A stretch of 64,000 bases of DNA, taken from contig NZ_DS999213.1 in assembly GCF_000156335.1 (NCBI RefSeq), positions 2,592,929 to 2,656,928 of the forward strand. The letters are read 5' to 3'. Numbering within the stretch: the stretch's first letter is position 1; every line of letters begins with the position of its first letter. A program made the position numbers and the translations under genes. This DNA comes from Roseobacter sp. GAI101. Lineage in GTDB: Bacteria; Pseudomonadota; Alphaproteobacteria; Rhodobacterales; Rhodobacteraceae. Under the pieces are notes generated by a model. The model did not search any database and was not told where the DNA came from. It was given only the letters and a program-made list of their open reading frames with translations. Of this stretch, positions 8,857 to 16,959 are shown in pieces.

Positions 8857-9655
8857 GCTTTCCCTTCCCGATGTTACCCTGCATTACGAAGTGGACGGCA
8901 GCGGCCCGCCTTTGCTGATGATCGCGGGCATGGTCAGTGACAGCGCCAGTTGGGCACCACTTGTCCCGTTGCTGTCGCCGCATTTTACCTTGATCAGACC
9001 CGATAATCGCACCACGGGGCGTACGGTTCCTGTAGATGCCCCCGTTTCGGTTGACCTTTATGCCCGGGATTGTGCCGCCTTGCTGACCCATCTGGATATC
9101 CCTCGGGCGCATGTCATCGGGCATTCCATGGGCGGCATGATCGCGCTTGAACTGATGCACGCAAGTCCTGACACTATCGCCAGCCTGACCTTTGCCGCCA
9201 CGGCCCCGATCCGGCTGACGCGCAATCTTGCCCTGTTCAAGGCGCTTTTGACGATCCGTCAAAGTGATGCAGCGCCCGATACCTGGTTGCATGCGTTCTT
9301 TCCGTGGCTGTTTGCCCCTGCCGTCTATGACATTCCCGGTGCCGTGGACGCCGCCGCTGCGGCATCGCTTACCTATGCACACGCGCAATCGGTCGGGGGC
9401 ATGGCGCACCAGTTAAACGCGTTGGAAGGGTATCGCCCCACCGCCCTCCCGTCGCCGCTACCGGTGCCGACACAGGCACTTCTGGCAGGGGACGACATGC
9501 TGATTCCGTTGGCGATGGCACAGCAAGCGCTTGCGGGGGTCACGACCCATATCGTCTCTGATGCGGGGCATTCCATTCATTGGGACGCACCACAGGCGGT
9601 CGCTGACCACCTCAAGGATTTTGCAGCCAAACATCCGATCAAAGGTGCCGTATGA
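8849..9655 (+). CDS. Alpha/beta fold hydrolase
   Basis: A 268-residue alpha/beta hydrolase. The nucleophile elbow GHSMGG places the catalytic Ser at residue 93. The acid is probably in LLAGDDMLIP and the His in SDAGHSIHW close to the C-terminus. No signal peptide is visible. It overlaps the P1 peptidase gene by 8 bases and the TPR gene by 4 bases, showing tight operon packing. The sequence is nearest in style to 3-oxoadipate enol-lactonase or esterase-like proteins, but the substrate cannot be fixed. Confidence 0.88.
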   Translation: MPELSLPDVTLHYEVDGSGPPLLMIAGMVSDSASWAPLVPLLSPHFTLIRPDNRTTGRTVPVDAPVSVDLYARDCAALLTHLDIPRAHVIGHSMGGMIALELMHASPDTIASLTFAATAPIRLTRNLALFKALLTIRQSDAAPDTWLHAFFPWLFAPAVYDIPGAVDAAAAASLTYAHAQSVGGMAHQLNALEGYRPTALPSPLPVPTQALLAGDDMLIPLAMAQQALAGVTTHIVSDAGHSIHWDAPQAVADHLKDFAAKHPIKGAV

Positions 9656-11028
9656 CAGTTGACCTTTATGGCCTGCCCGTCACGACGGCCAATCCTGACA
9701 CCCTCCAGGGAATCAATGATTTCATCCACGGTTTCATCGCCTACGAGGCAAAGGCCCCCAACATCATCCCCGCTGCCGACGCCGATCCCGATTGCGGCCT
9801 TGCCAATGCTTACGCCGCGATGCTGTGGATGTTTCTTGAGGCCCCCGCCGCCCCGGCCAAGGCAGCACCCTATCTTGCCCGCGCCCGCGCCGCTGATCCG
9901 GGTACCGGACGCGAAGCAAGGGTGATCGAAACCATCGGCCATTGGGTCGACGGCAATATTCCTGCGATGCTCGCGGGGTGTGACGCGATCACGAAGGATC
10001 ACCCGCGCGATGTGGTGATGCTCAAGCTGGCGCAATATCACCTGTTCAATACCGGTGACGCGGTCGGCATGTTGCGCATGGCCCTCAAGGCGCTGCCCGA
10101 GGCGGCAGATATCCCCTATGTCCACGGCATGATCGCCTTCGGCTACGAACAGTGCCACCTTCTGGAGGATGCTGAATCCGCTGCGCGTCAGGCCATGGCT
10201 TTGCGGCACGACGAACCTTGGGCCCATCACGCGTTGGCCCATGTGATGCTGACCCAGGGCCGTGTCATCGAAGGTGCCGCATTTCTGGAAAGCGTGGCCG
10301 ACACATGGCAACCGCTCAATTCCTTTATGCGCAGCCATAACTGGTGGCATCTGGCGTTGTTTTACCTGTCCCAAGGCCGCCATGACGACGTGCGCCGCGC
10401 CTATGACACGCATATCTGGGGGCTGGCCAAGGATTATTCACAGGATCAGGTTGGCGCGGTATCACTGTTGGCACGGATGGAATTTGCAGGTGTCGATGTT
10501 GGGGACCGCTGGGCCGATGTTGCGGATCATATCGCGATGCGCGGCAGGGATACCGTTAATGCATTTCTGACCCTTCAGTATTTGTACGCGTTGGGCCGCA
10601 CCAAAAAACCCGAGGTTCAGAGCCTGTTTCAGGCGATCGAAGACCGCGCCGCGGACGCCGCGCAATATGATCACACCGCCTGGGCCGAGGTCGCATTGCC
10701 CGCAGCACGCGGGATCATCGCGCACACGCAAGGCGACTGGCCAAAGGCGATCAGCCAGCTTGGGCGCGCTTTGCCAAGGATGGCGGAATGTGGCGGCAGC
10801 CACGCGCAGCGCGACCTGTTCGAACAAATTCATCTGGATGCGCTTGTGCAAGACGGCCGCGCATCTGCGGCGCAGCAGGTGCTTGAGATGCGGCGCACCT
10901 ATGATCCTGACGGCGTGCCGCTGAACCTGCTGCTGGGCGATATCTACGAGAAATCCGGCTTGCCCGATCAGGCAGCCAAGGCACGGGCGCGCGCAGACAA
11001 AACCCGTGCATCGCTGTCGGCACAATAG
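9652..11028 (+). CDS. TTC38-like tetratricopeptide repeat protein
   Basis: A 458-residue cytoplasmic protein made of helical repeats. The segment WWHLALFYLSQGRHDDVRRA around residues 233-252 matches the conserved core of the TTC38 family of TPR proteins. Repeat-like Ala-rich helices run throughout, for example near residues 150-200 and 395-455. No catalytic motif was recognised. It overlaps the hydrolase by 4 bases and closes the operon before a bidirectional terminator. Bacterial TTC38-like proteins have no established function; a scaffold role is only a guess. Confidence 0.8.
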   Translation: MTVDLYGLPVTTANPDTLQGINDFIHGFIAYEAKAPNIIPAADADPDCGLANAYAAMLWMFLEAPAAPAKAAPYLARARAADPGTGREARVIETIGHWVDGNIPAMLAGCDAITKDHPRDVVMLKLAQYHLFNTGDAVGMLRMALKALPEAADIPYVHGMIAFGYEQCHLLEDAESAARQAMALRHDEPWAHHALAHVMLTQGRVIEGAAFLESVADTWQPLNSFMRSHNWWHLALFYLSQGRHDDVRRAYDTHIWGLAKDYSQDQVGAVSLLARMEFAGVDVGDRWADVADHIAMRGRDTVNAFLTLQYLYALGRTKKPEVQSLFQAIEDRAADAAQYDHTAWAEVALPAARGIIAHTQGDWPKAISQLGRALPRMAECGGSHAQRDLFEQIHLDALVQDGRASAAQQVLEMRRTYDPDGVPLNLLLGDIYEKSGLPDQAAKARARADKTRASLSAQ

Positions 11029-11033
11029 AAAAA

Positions 11034-11060
11034 GCCCGCCCGATCTTGCGACGGGCGGGC
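11034..11060. terminator. Bidirectional terminator between the TPR gene and cytochrome c2
   Basis: A perfect 9-bp stem GCCCGCCCG/CGGGCGGGC with a 9-base loop lies 5 bases after the TPR stop. On the minus strand it is followed by five T, so it is a good terminator for the cytochrome gene and may also stop the plus-strand operon. Confidence 0.8.
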
Positions 11061-11085
11061 GGTTTCTCAGTGATCCAAAGCGGCC

Positions 11086-11544
11086 TTATTCAGTCTTTGG
11101 AGCTTCTTCCATGCCTTCTGCGGCCGGTGATACGCTGGCCAGATAGGCAGCCACATCTTCGCGGCCCTTGCGCAGTTTGAACGACATTTTCGAACGGGCT
11201 TTGTTGTCGTCAAGCGTTGTCTTCAGGAAGTCATTCGGGTCTTCCAGATACGCGGCAAGGTTGGCCTCATCCCAGACCAGACCACCTTCGCCTGCTTCAA
11301 CCATGCTCTTGCCGTATTTGTAATCTTCAACCGCTCCGGCCTTGCGACCGACCACATTGTAAAGGTTGGGGCCAACTTTTCCGCCGCGCTGAATCGTTTC
11401 GCCTGCGTCATCGACGATCGCGTGGCACGCCTTGCACTTACCGAATTCCTTTTCGCCGGCGGCTGCGTCACCCATGCTGTGGCTTTCGGCAAAAGCCGGG
11501 GCTGCGAAAGCAACGGCCAGCACTGCACCATAAATCATTTTCAT
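11086..11544 (-). CDS. cycA: Cytochrome c2/c550
   Basis: A 152-residue periplasmic class I c-type cytochrome, a soluble electron carrier between the bc1 complex and oxidases. A signal peptide ends near APAFAES (about residue 19). Heme is attached at CKACH (Cys37, Cys40, His41). The distal Met ligand is probably Met120 in RSKMSFKL. The GDAAAGEKEFGKCKACH start and the insertions between heme and Met ligands resemble Paracoccus cytochrome c550 and Rhodobacter cytochrome c2. A short Glu/Pro-rich tail follows. It is a single-gene unit with a recognisable promoter upstream and a terminator downstream. The redox regulator RegA, encoded 35 kb away, controls such genes in Rhodobacter; that is an inference here. 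Confidence 0.9.
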   Translation of the reverse strand: MKMIYGAVLAVAFAAPAFAESHSMGDAAAGEKEFGKCKACHAIVDDAGETIQRGGKVGPNLYNVVGRKAGAVEDYKYGKSMVEAGEGGLVWDEANLAAYLEDPNDFLKTTLDDNKARSKMSFKLRKGREDVAAYLASVSPAAEGMEEAPKTE

Positions 11545-11571
11545 TCGTTTTCTCCCGATAATCTATGTGAT

Positions 11572-11600
11572 TTTAGATAGCGCCCACATTTTCGAGTCAA
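11572..11600 (-). promoter_or_regulatory. Candidate cytochrome c2 promoter inside an inverted repeat
   Basis: Read on the minus strand, TTGACT (-35) and TCTAAA (-10) are separated by 17 bases, about 28 bases upstream of the cytochrome start. A perfect 8-bp inverted repeat, CACATTTT at 11585-11592 and AAAATGTG at 11612-11619, spans the -35 region and could hold a regulator site. Confidence 0.5.
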
Positions 11601-11620
11601 CATCCTGCGTCAAAATGTGA

Positions 11621-12268
11621 CTACACGGCATCCGGTTGGTTCGCTGGTATGGCATCGCGTAAAGCAGGGATTTCCATGCAATTTGCGTGAATCCGCTGGA
11701 CTGTCGGATAGTGCGACATATCGACCTCAAACCGTGCGTTGTTCAGGACCTGAGCGTAAAGACAAAGATCCGCCAGCCCGACTGCGTCCCCGTGACAGAA
11801 GTCGCCTGTTTCAGGCTCGGCGCTCAACCGCTGCTCAAGTGCCGCAAGCCCTGCATTCGCCCATTTGCGAAACCAGGCGGCTTTGCCATCTGCATCGACA
11901 CCATATTCAGCCTCAAGATGCTTGAGAATGCGCAGGTTGTTCACCGGATGAATGTCCAGCGCCACGATATGGGCCAGGCTACGCACGCGGGCCCGCCCCC
12001 AAGGGTCGTCGGGCAGCAAGGCGGGTTCCGGATGCACCTCGTCCAGCCATTCAAGAATGGCGAGGGATTGGGGCAAGGGGCCTTGCGGTGTGACCAATGT
12101 CGGCACAAGCCCTGAAGGGTTCAGCGCAAGGTGTTCGGCGCTGGCCTGTTCGCCCTTCAACAACGACAGCGGAATATAATCGAAAGATAGCCCTTTCAGG
12201 TTCAGCGCTGCACGGACCTGGACAGAGGTCGAAGACCGGAAATAGTTGTGCAGGACAAGGTCGGTCAC
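11621..12268 (-). CDS. maiA: Maleylacetoacetate isomerase (zeta-class glutathione S-transferase)
   Basis: A 215-residue GST-fold protein. The N-terminal thioredoxin-like domain carries RSSTSVQVRAALNLKG (about residues 11-26), the zeta-class active-site motif, and PSGLVPTL with the conserved cis-Pro. The C-terminal helical domain has DIHPVNNLRILKHL, characteristic of maleylacetoacetate isomerases. The enzyme converts maleylacetoacetate or maleylpyruvate with glutathione in tyrosine/homogentisate or gentisate breakdown. It overlaps the upstream fumarylacetoacetate-hydrolase-family gene by 4 bases, which is the classical partner. No homogentisate dioxygenase is in the window. Confidence 0.85.
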   Translation of the reverse strand: MTDLVLHNYFRSSTSVQVRAALNLKGLSFDYIPLSLLKGEQASAEHLALNPSGLVPTLVTPQGPLPQSLAILEWLDEVHPEPALLPDDPWGRARVRSLAHIVALDIHPVNNLRILKHLEAEYGVDADGKAAWFRKWANAGLAALEQRLSAEPETGDFCHGDAVGLADLCLYAQVLNNARFEVDMSHYPTVQRIHANCMEIPALRDAIPANQPDAV

Positions 12269-12969
12269 GCGCGCGGACCTATCGTCACCTCAAGCGTGCC
12301 GATGCCGTCCACACCGCCCGTGACCACATCGCCGGCCACGATCGCGCCCACACCCGCAGGCGTGCCGGTCATGATGATGTCACCGGGCGCAAGCGTCACG
12401 GCCTGCGACAGGATCGACACATGTTCGCGCACCGACCAGATCAGTTCGGCCAGATCGGCGTCTTGCTTGATATCGCCATTCACCGCCAGCCAGATGCGCG
12501 CGGTTTCCACGGATGGCACATCGGCAATCGGCACAATCGGCGCGATGGGGGCGGAGTTGTCGAAGGCTTTGCCCCAATCCCACGGACGCCCCGCAATCTT
12601 GGCCTCGTTTTGCAGGTCACGACGGGTCAGATCAATGCCGACGGACGCGCCCCAGACATGGTCCATCACGTCCGCTTCGGCGATGTCCGCACCGCCTTTG
12701 CCAATGGCGATGATCAGCTCTATCTCGAAATGCAGATTTTCAGTCAGCGGCGGGTAAGGAATGGTGCAGGGGGTATCAAGCGCTGCATCCGCTGGCTTGG
12801 TGAAGAAAAACGGGGCCTCGCGCGTCGGATCCTTGCCCATTTCAATCGCATGGGCGGCATAGTTTCGACCGACGCAGAAAATCCGGCGCACGGGAAAGCG
12901 CGCATCGGATCCCTGCACGGCAAGGCTGGCCTGTTCCGGTGGGGTGAAGACATAGGCATCTGACGACAT
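12265..12969 (-). CDS. Fumarylacetoacetate hydrolase family protein
   Basis: A 234-residue FAH-family hydrolase of the short type (fumarylpyruvate/acylpyruvate hydrolase or related). The metal-binding signature is visible as HFEIELIIAIG near residue 81 and SVGIDLTRRDLQ near 112, and the C-terminal TGTPAGVG is a family hallmark. The start at 12969 follows an AAAGGATC ribosome binding site; an in-frame start 45 bases upstream has no such support. It is coupled by overlap with the maleylacetoacetate isomerase gene. Together they fit the last steps of gentisate or homogentisate degradation. Confidence 0.87.
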   Translation of the reverse strand: MSSDAYVFTPPEQASLAVQGSDARFPVRRIFCVGRNYAAHAIEMGKDPTREAPFFFTKPADAALDTPCTIPYPPLTENLHFEIELIIAIGKGGADIAEADVMDHVWGASVGIDLTRRDLQNEAKIAGRPWDWGKAFDNSAPIAPIVPIADVPSVETARIWLAVNGDIKQDADLAELIWSVREHVSILSQAVTLAPGDIIMTGTPAGVGAIVAGDVVTGGVDGIGTLEVTIGPRA

Positions 12970-13039
12970 GGGGTTGATCCTTTGAAAGCAGTTTGCCCCA
13001 TGGATAACCGTCAATAAACGTCACGTCACCTGCGAAGGA

Positions 13040-15286
13040 TCAAACCTGCACTTTAATGCGCCGCAAGCGCAGCGCATTTGTCAGCACGAACACCGATGAA
13101 AACGCCATCGCGGATGCCGCAAGGATCGGGGACAGCAGGATGCCGAACAGAGGATACAACAGCCCCGCCGCGACGGGGATCAGCGCGACGTTATATCCGA
13201 ACGCCCAGAACAGGTTTTGCCGGATGTTGCGCAGCGTCTCGTGAGACACGGCAATGGCGCTGTTCACGCCCGTCAAACTGCCCGACATCAGCACAACATC
13301 CGCCGATTCAATCGCAACGTCGGTGCCCGTACCAATGGCAATGCCCACATCTGCATGGGCAAGCGCGGGGGCATCGTTGATCCCATCACCGACAAAAGCG
13401 ATCTTTTGACCCGCCCCGCGCAGCTGGTCCAGCGCTGCGATCTTGCCATCGGGCAGCACACCCGCCACGACGTGATCGATCCCCAAGGTAGCGGCAACGC
13501 TGCGCGCCGTTTTCTCATCATCACCGGTGATCATCGCGACCTGCAATCCGCGGGCATGAAGGGCGGCAATCGAAGCCTTGCTATCGTCTTTGATCGGGTC
13601 TGAGATTGCGATCAAACCGGCCAATTCACCCGCAACAGAGACGAAAAATACCGTCTCGCCCTGACTGGCGCGATCGTCGAATTCTTCCGCAAACACGGCT
13701 GTATCAATTCCCGCATCTTTCATCAGACGGGCATTGCCGATCTGGATTGTGACCCCGTCCACCATAGCTGCCACCCCCTGACCCTTGATGGCCTGAAACC
13801 TTTCAGCTTGAGGAAGCGCTACGCCTTTTGCAGCAGCGACAATCGCGTGGGCAATCGGGTGTTCCGACAGTATCTCGACCGCGGCGGCCTGGACCAGCAG
13901 GGTTTCACGGTCGAAACCGTCCGCAGGAACAAGCGCTGTCAAAGCGGGGCTGCCCTTGGTCAGGGTTCCGGTCTTGTCGAAAGCAACGATTTCAATTCCG
14001 CTGAGGGCTTGCAGCGCGTCCCCTTTGCGAAACAGCACGCCCATTTCGGCCGCGCGCCCGGTGCCCACCATGATCGATGTCGGCGTGGCCAGCCCCATCG
14101 CGCAAGGACAGGCGATGATCAGCACCGACACCCCCGCCACAAGCGCGTGCGACAACACCGGAGCAGGCCCGAACATCGCCCAGACAAACACCGTCAGCGT
14201 CGCCAACCCCAGAACGATGGGTACGAACCACAGCGTCACGCGGTCGACCATCCCCTGAATGGGCAGCCGCGCGCCTTGGGCCTGCTGCACCATGCGGATG
14301 ATCTGCGCCAGCGTGGTGTCATCCCCCACGGACGTGACCCGGCAAGCCAGGCTGCCATCGCCGTTGACAGTACCACCCGTCACGGAACCGCCGCCGGATT
14401 TCCGCACCGGCATCGGTTCGCCGGTGATCATGCTTTCGTCGATCCGGGATTCTCCGTCAAGGATGATGGCATCGGTGGGCAGACGTTCACCGGGGCGGAT
14501 CAGGATTTCATCGCCGACACGCAGATCAGCAATATCGACATCCACCCAATCTTCCCCCCGTCTGACCCGCGCAGTGTTCGGTTGCAGACCGATCAGCTTC
14601 TGGATCGCGGCCCCGGTCCGGCCCTTGGCGCGTGCCTCAAGCCAGCGGCCCAACAGGATCAGCGCGATGATGGCGGCGGCCGCCTCAAAGTAAACCTCGC
14701 GGGCAATGGCAGGCAGAAGGGACGGGAGGAACAGCGCAACGGTGGAATAGACAAAGGCGGCACCCGTGCCCAGCGCCACAAGGCTGTTCATATCGGGCAC
14801 ACCGCGCAAAAGCGCAGGGATACCGATGGTATAGAACCGCCGCCCGGGCCCAAGGATCAAGATCGCAGTCAGGGCAAACTGGATCATCCAACTGCCCTGA
14901 TGGCCAATCGTTTCGCCAATCAATCCATGCATACCGGGGATCATGTGCGCGCCCATCGCCAACACGACGACGGGCAACGCCAGCACGGCAGCGATGGTAA
15001 AGGCCCGCCCGATTTCTTCGGTTTCCTCGCGCTTTACGCTGGCGTGATCCTGCGCGGTCTTCTTTGTCGCTGCCGTCGCAGGATAGCCGGCATCGGTCGC
15101 GGCTTTGGCAAGCGTGTCAATCGTCAGCGCCCGGCCCGCATGGGTCACCATTGCGGTATCGTCGGCAAGGTTCACGCTGACTTCGGTCACGCCCGGAACA
15201 GCACGCAACGCCTTGTCGACCCGCGCAGCACAGCCGCCGCATGTCATCCCCGATACGGAAAGTGTGTGTATCTGATCCAACGCCAT
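13040..15286 (-). CDS. copA: Copper-translocating P-type ATPase
   Basis: A 748-residue P1B-1 ATPase that exports Cu(I). One N-terminal heavy-metal domain has GMTCGGCAARV (Cys16, Cys19). Eight membrane segments follow, with the transport motif CPCAMGLATPT. The phosphorylated residue is Asp437 in DKTGTLTKG, and the hinge motif GDGINDAPALAHADVG is near residue 640. Length and domain order are normal. It lies 70 bases upstream of the FAH-family gene on the same strand. No CueR-type operator was recognised in the 154-base upstream gap, which otherwise holds a terminator of the hemY operon. Confidence 0.93.
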   Translation of the reverse strand: MALDQIHTLSVSGMTCGGCAARVDKALRAVPGVTEVSVNLADDTAMVTHAGRALTIDTLAKAATDAGYPATAATKKTAQDHASVKREETEEIGRAFTIAAVLALPVVVLAMGAHMIPGMHGLIGETIGHQGSWMIQFALTAILILGPGRRFYTIGIPALLRGVPDMNSLVALGTGAAFVYSTVALFLPSLLPAIAREVYFEAAAAIIALILLGRWLEARAKGRTGAAIQKLIGLQPNTARVRRGEDWVDVDIADLRVGDEILIRPGERLPTDAIILDGESRIDESMITGEPMPVRKSGGGSVTGGTVNGDGSLACRVTSVGDDTTLAQIIRMVQQAQGARLPIQGMVDRVTLWFVPIVLGLATLTVFVWAMFGPAPVLSHALVAGVSVLIIACPCAMGLATPTSIMVGTGRAAEMGVLFRKGDALQALSGIEIVAFDKTGTLTKGSPALTALVPADGFDRETLLVQAAAVEILSEHPIAHAIVAAAKGVALPQAERFQAIKGQGVAAMVDGVTIQIGNARLMKDAGIDTAVFAEEFDDRASQGETVFFVSVAGELAGLIAISDPIKDDSKASIAALHARGLQVAMITGDDEKTARSVAATLGIDHVVAGVLPDGKIAALDQLRGAGQKIAFVGDGINDAPALAHADVGIAIGTGTDVAIESADVVLMSGSLTGVNSAIAVSHETLRNIRQNLFWAFGYNVALIPVAAGLLYPLFGILLSPILAASAMAFSSVFVLTNALRLRRIKVQV

Positions 15287-15370
15287 GTCGACTGTCCTTG
15301 TTCGGTTCGATTTCCATATATGCAGGGGACTGCCGGATTTAACAGGTGCCCGACAGGTTATTGATCTGCC

Positions 15371-15417
15371 AAAAACGCAAAAGGCCGGTACCTGCTGTTT
15401 CCAAGCAGATACCGGCC
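15371..15417 (-). terminator. Rho-independent terminator of the hemD-mitofilin-hemY operon
   Basis: On the minus strand a 13-bp stem (GGCCGGTATCTGC with GCAGGTACCGGCC, one G-T pair) with a 9-base loop is followed by T-rich sequence (TTTTGCGTTTTT). It lies just after the hemY stop codon and upstream of copA. Confidence 0.85.
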
Positions 15418-15440
15418 AGATTTTTCACCGCAGTTCAAGG

Positions 15441-16949
15441 TTACTTTTCAGTGGTAACCTCGGGCTCTTTCGGTTTTTCGCTGACTTCGTCCGTATCCAC
15501 GATCAGCTCGGCTTCTTCGATGTCGGCGCGGGTGGCGACGGGTGGCTTGGCGTCGGCCCCTGAATTATCCTCGATCGCACCAACGATCAGCGGTAGCATC
15601 TGCACACCACCGGGCATGGCGACTTCGGACATCGGCGGCGTTTTCCATGCAAGCGTATCAAAGCTGTGGCAGTTGTCACAGATCGGTTTCCAGTTGGTAT
15701 GGATGTGCTGGCAGTTGTCACAAATCCACTGCGGGCCCCGCGACACGGTCAATGCACGGGCAAGCCAGCCTTTGACGACAGTATCAGACGCGCCTTCGCC
15801 CCGTTCAATCGCAGCCATCAATGTGACGGAGCGCGCAGTCGGGTCGGTTTCGACCAGATTGCCCAAGGACCGCCGTGCTTCGGGGAAATCTTCGTTCGCG
15901 ATGTTCAGCTCGGCCAATAGCATCTTGGTCTCGGGATCGTCGGGCTGGGTCCGGGTAAGTGCCGTGAACCGCTTGAGCCGTTCTTTGGGGGTTTCATCCG
16001 GCGCGATCGCGGCAAAGGCACTTGCCAGATCGGGATGGGCATGAACGCTCCATGCTTTTTTCAGCAGGCGCGCAGCATATTTGGGTTTGCCCTGATCGAT
16101 ATAGCTGTGCGCGGCCATGACGGCAGCAGGGATCAGATCAGGCGACAGGCGGTTCGCTTCGATCGCAGCCTCGCGGGCTTCGATGCTGTGGCCTTCGGTA
16201 AAGACATCCTTGGCCTCGGACAGCGCCAGCACGGCATCGCGGCGCTTGTGCACGTCGCGGGGCAGCTGACCGTTCTTCAGCTTGGTATTCAGGGTCTCGC
16301 GTGCGCCTGACCAGTCTTCCTTCTCGGCTTGCAGCTTAAGCAGGATATCACCGGTGTCGGCATGTTTGGGCTTAAGCGCAAACGCCTTTTCAGCCAGCTT
16401 CAGAGCAGTGTCGGTGTCCCCTTCGGCCAGCTTTTGCTTCAGGATGCCACGCACCCCGACAAAGCGCGTGGATTCGTTGGCAACCAGCTTTTTGTAGGTC
16501 TCTTCGGCCTTGCGTTTGTCGCCTGCCATTTCAGCCGCCTGGGCAATCAACAGGTTCGTCAGCTCGGGCCGCTCCAGATATTTATCGGCCTTCGCCGCCT
16601 TGGATAGGGCCAGACGCCCCTCTCCACTGGCCAAAGCCATCAGACCTTCGGACAACGCCTCATAGCCTTTGCGTTCGCGGTTGCGGTCGAAATAGCGCGA
16701 CAGCGCGGTTTCGTCCCCGTTCAGGAAGTGCCAGACCGCGATCAGCAGCGAAATGATCTTGAGCACCAGCCACACGGCGATCACCAGAACGATAATCGCT
16801 ATAACAGATTGCAGCGGGCCAAAGCTGAATTCGGTCCCCATCACGGTAACCTGCAACCCGCCCGAGCTTTCGAGCAGGAAGCTGGCACCCCATGTCAGCG
16901 CGGCAATTGCCACAACGAACACAACGATCTTAATCAGTGACCAAAGCAT
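15441..16949 (-). CDS. hemY: HemY-like TPR membrane protein with C-terminal zinc-ribbon motif
   Basis: A 502-residue inner-membrane protein of the HemY N-terminal/TPR family found with heme synthesis genes. Two membrane segments lie at about residues 5-25 and 46-70, followed by a long series of TPR-like helices. Near residues 408-426 two CDNC motifs (WICDNC and KPICDNC) form a probable zinc ribbon. The C-terminal ~70 residues are acidic and low in complexity. This HemY is unrelated to protoporphyrinogen oxidase. The gene follows the mitofilin gene by 10 bases. The family is thought to organise heme enzymes at the membrane, but the biochemical role is not settled. Confidence 0.85.
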   Translation of the reverse strand: MLWSLIKIVVFVVAIAALTWGASFLLESSGGLQVTVMGTEFSFGPLQSVIAIIVLVIAVWLVLKIISLLIAVWHFLNGDETALSRYFDRNRERKGYEALSEGLMALASGEGRLALSKAAKADKYLERPELTNLLIAQAAEMAGDKRKAEETYKKLVANESTRFVGVRGILKQKLAEGDTDTALKLAEKAFALKPKHADTGDILLKLQAEKEDWSGARETLNTKLKNGQLPRDVHKRRDAVLALSEAKDVFTEGHSIEAREAAIEANRLSPDLIPAAVMAAHSYIDQGKPKYAARLLKKAWSVHAHPDLASAFAAIAPDETPKERLKRFTALTRTQPDDPETKMLLAELNIANEDFPEARRSLGNLVETDPTARSVTLMAAIERGEGASDTVVKGWLARALTVSRGPQWICDNCQHIHTNWKPICDNCHSFDTLAWKTPPMSEVAMPGGVQMLPLIVGAIEDNSGADAKPPVATRADIEEAELIVDTDEVSEKPKEPEVTTEK

Positions 16950-16959
16950 ATGAATTTCC

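Noticed and set aside
12974..13043. Inverted repeat TTGATCCTT / AAGGATCAA separated by 52 bases
   Set aside because: The left arm is the ribosome site of the FAH gene and the right arm covers the copA stop region; the wide spacing suggests coincidence.
13808..15364. A 518-codon open frame antisense to copA
   Set aside because: It mirrors the codon bias of copA, is rich in Arg, Gln, His and Pro, and shows no family motif; copA itself has every P-type ATPase motif.
15287..15370. Possible CueR-type operator upstream of copA
   Set aside because: No MerR-family dyad with the expected 19-20 base promoter spacing could be found.
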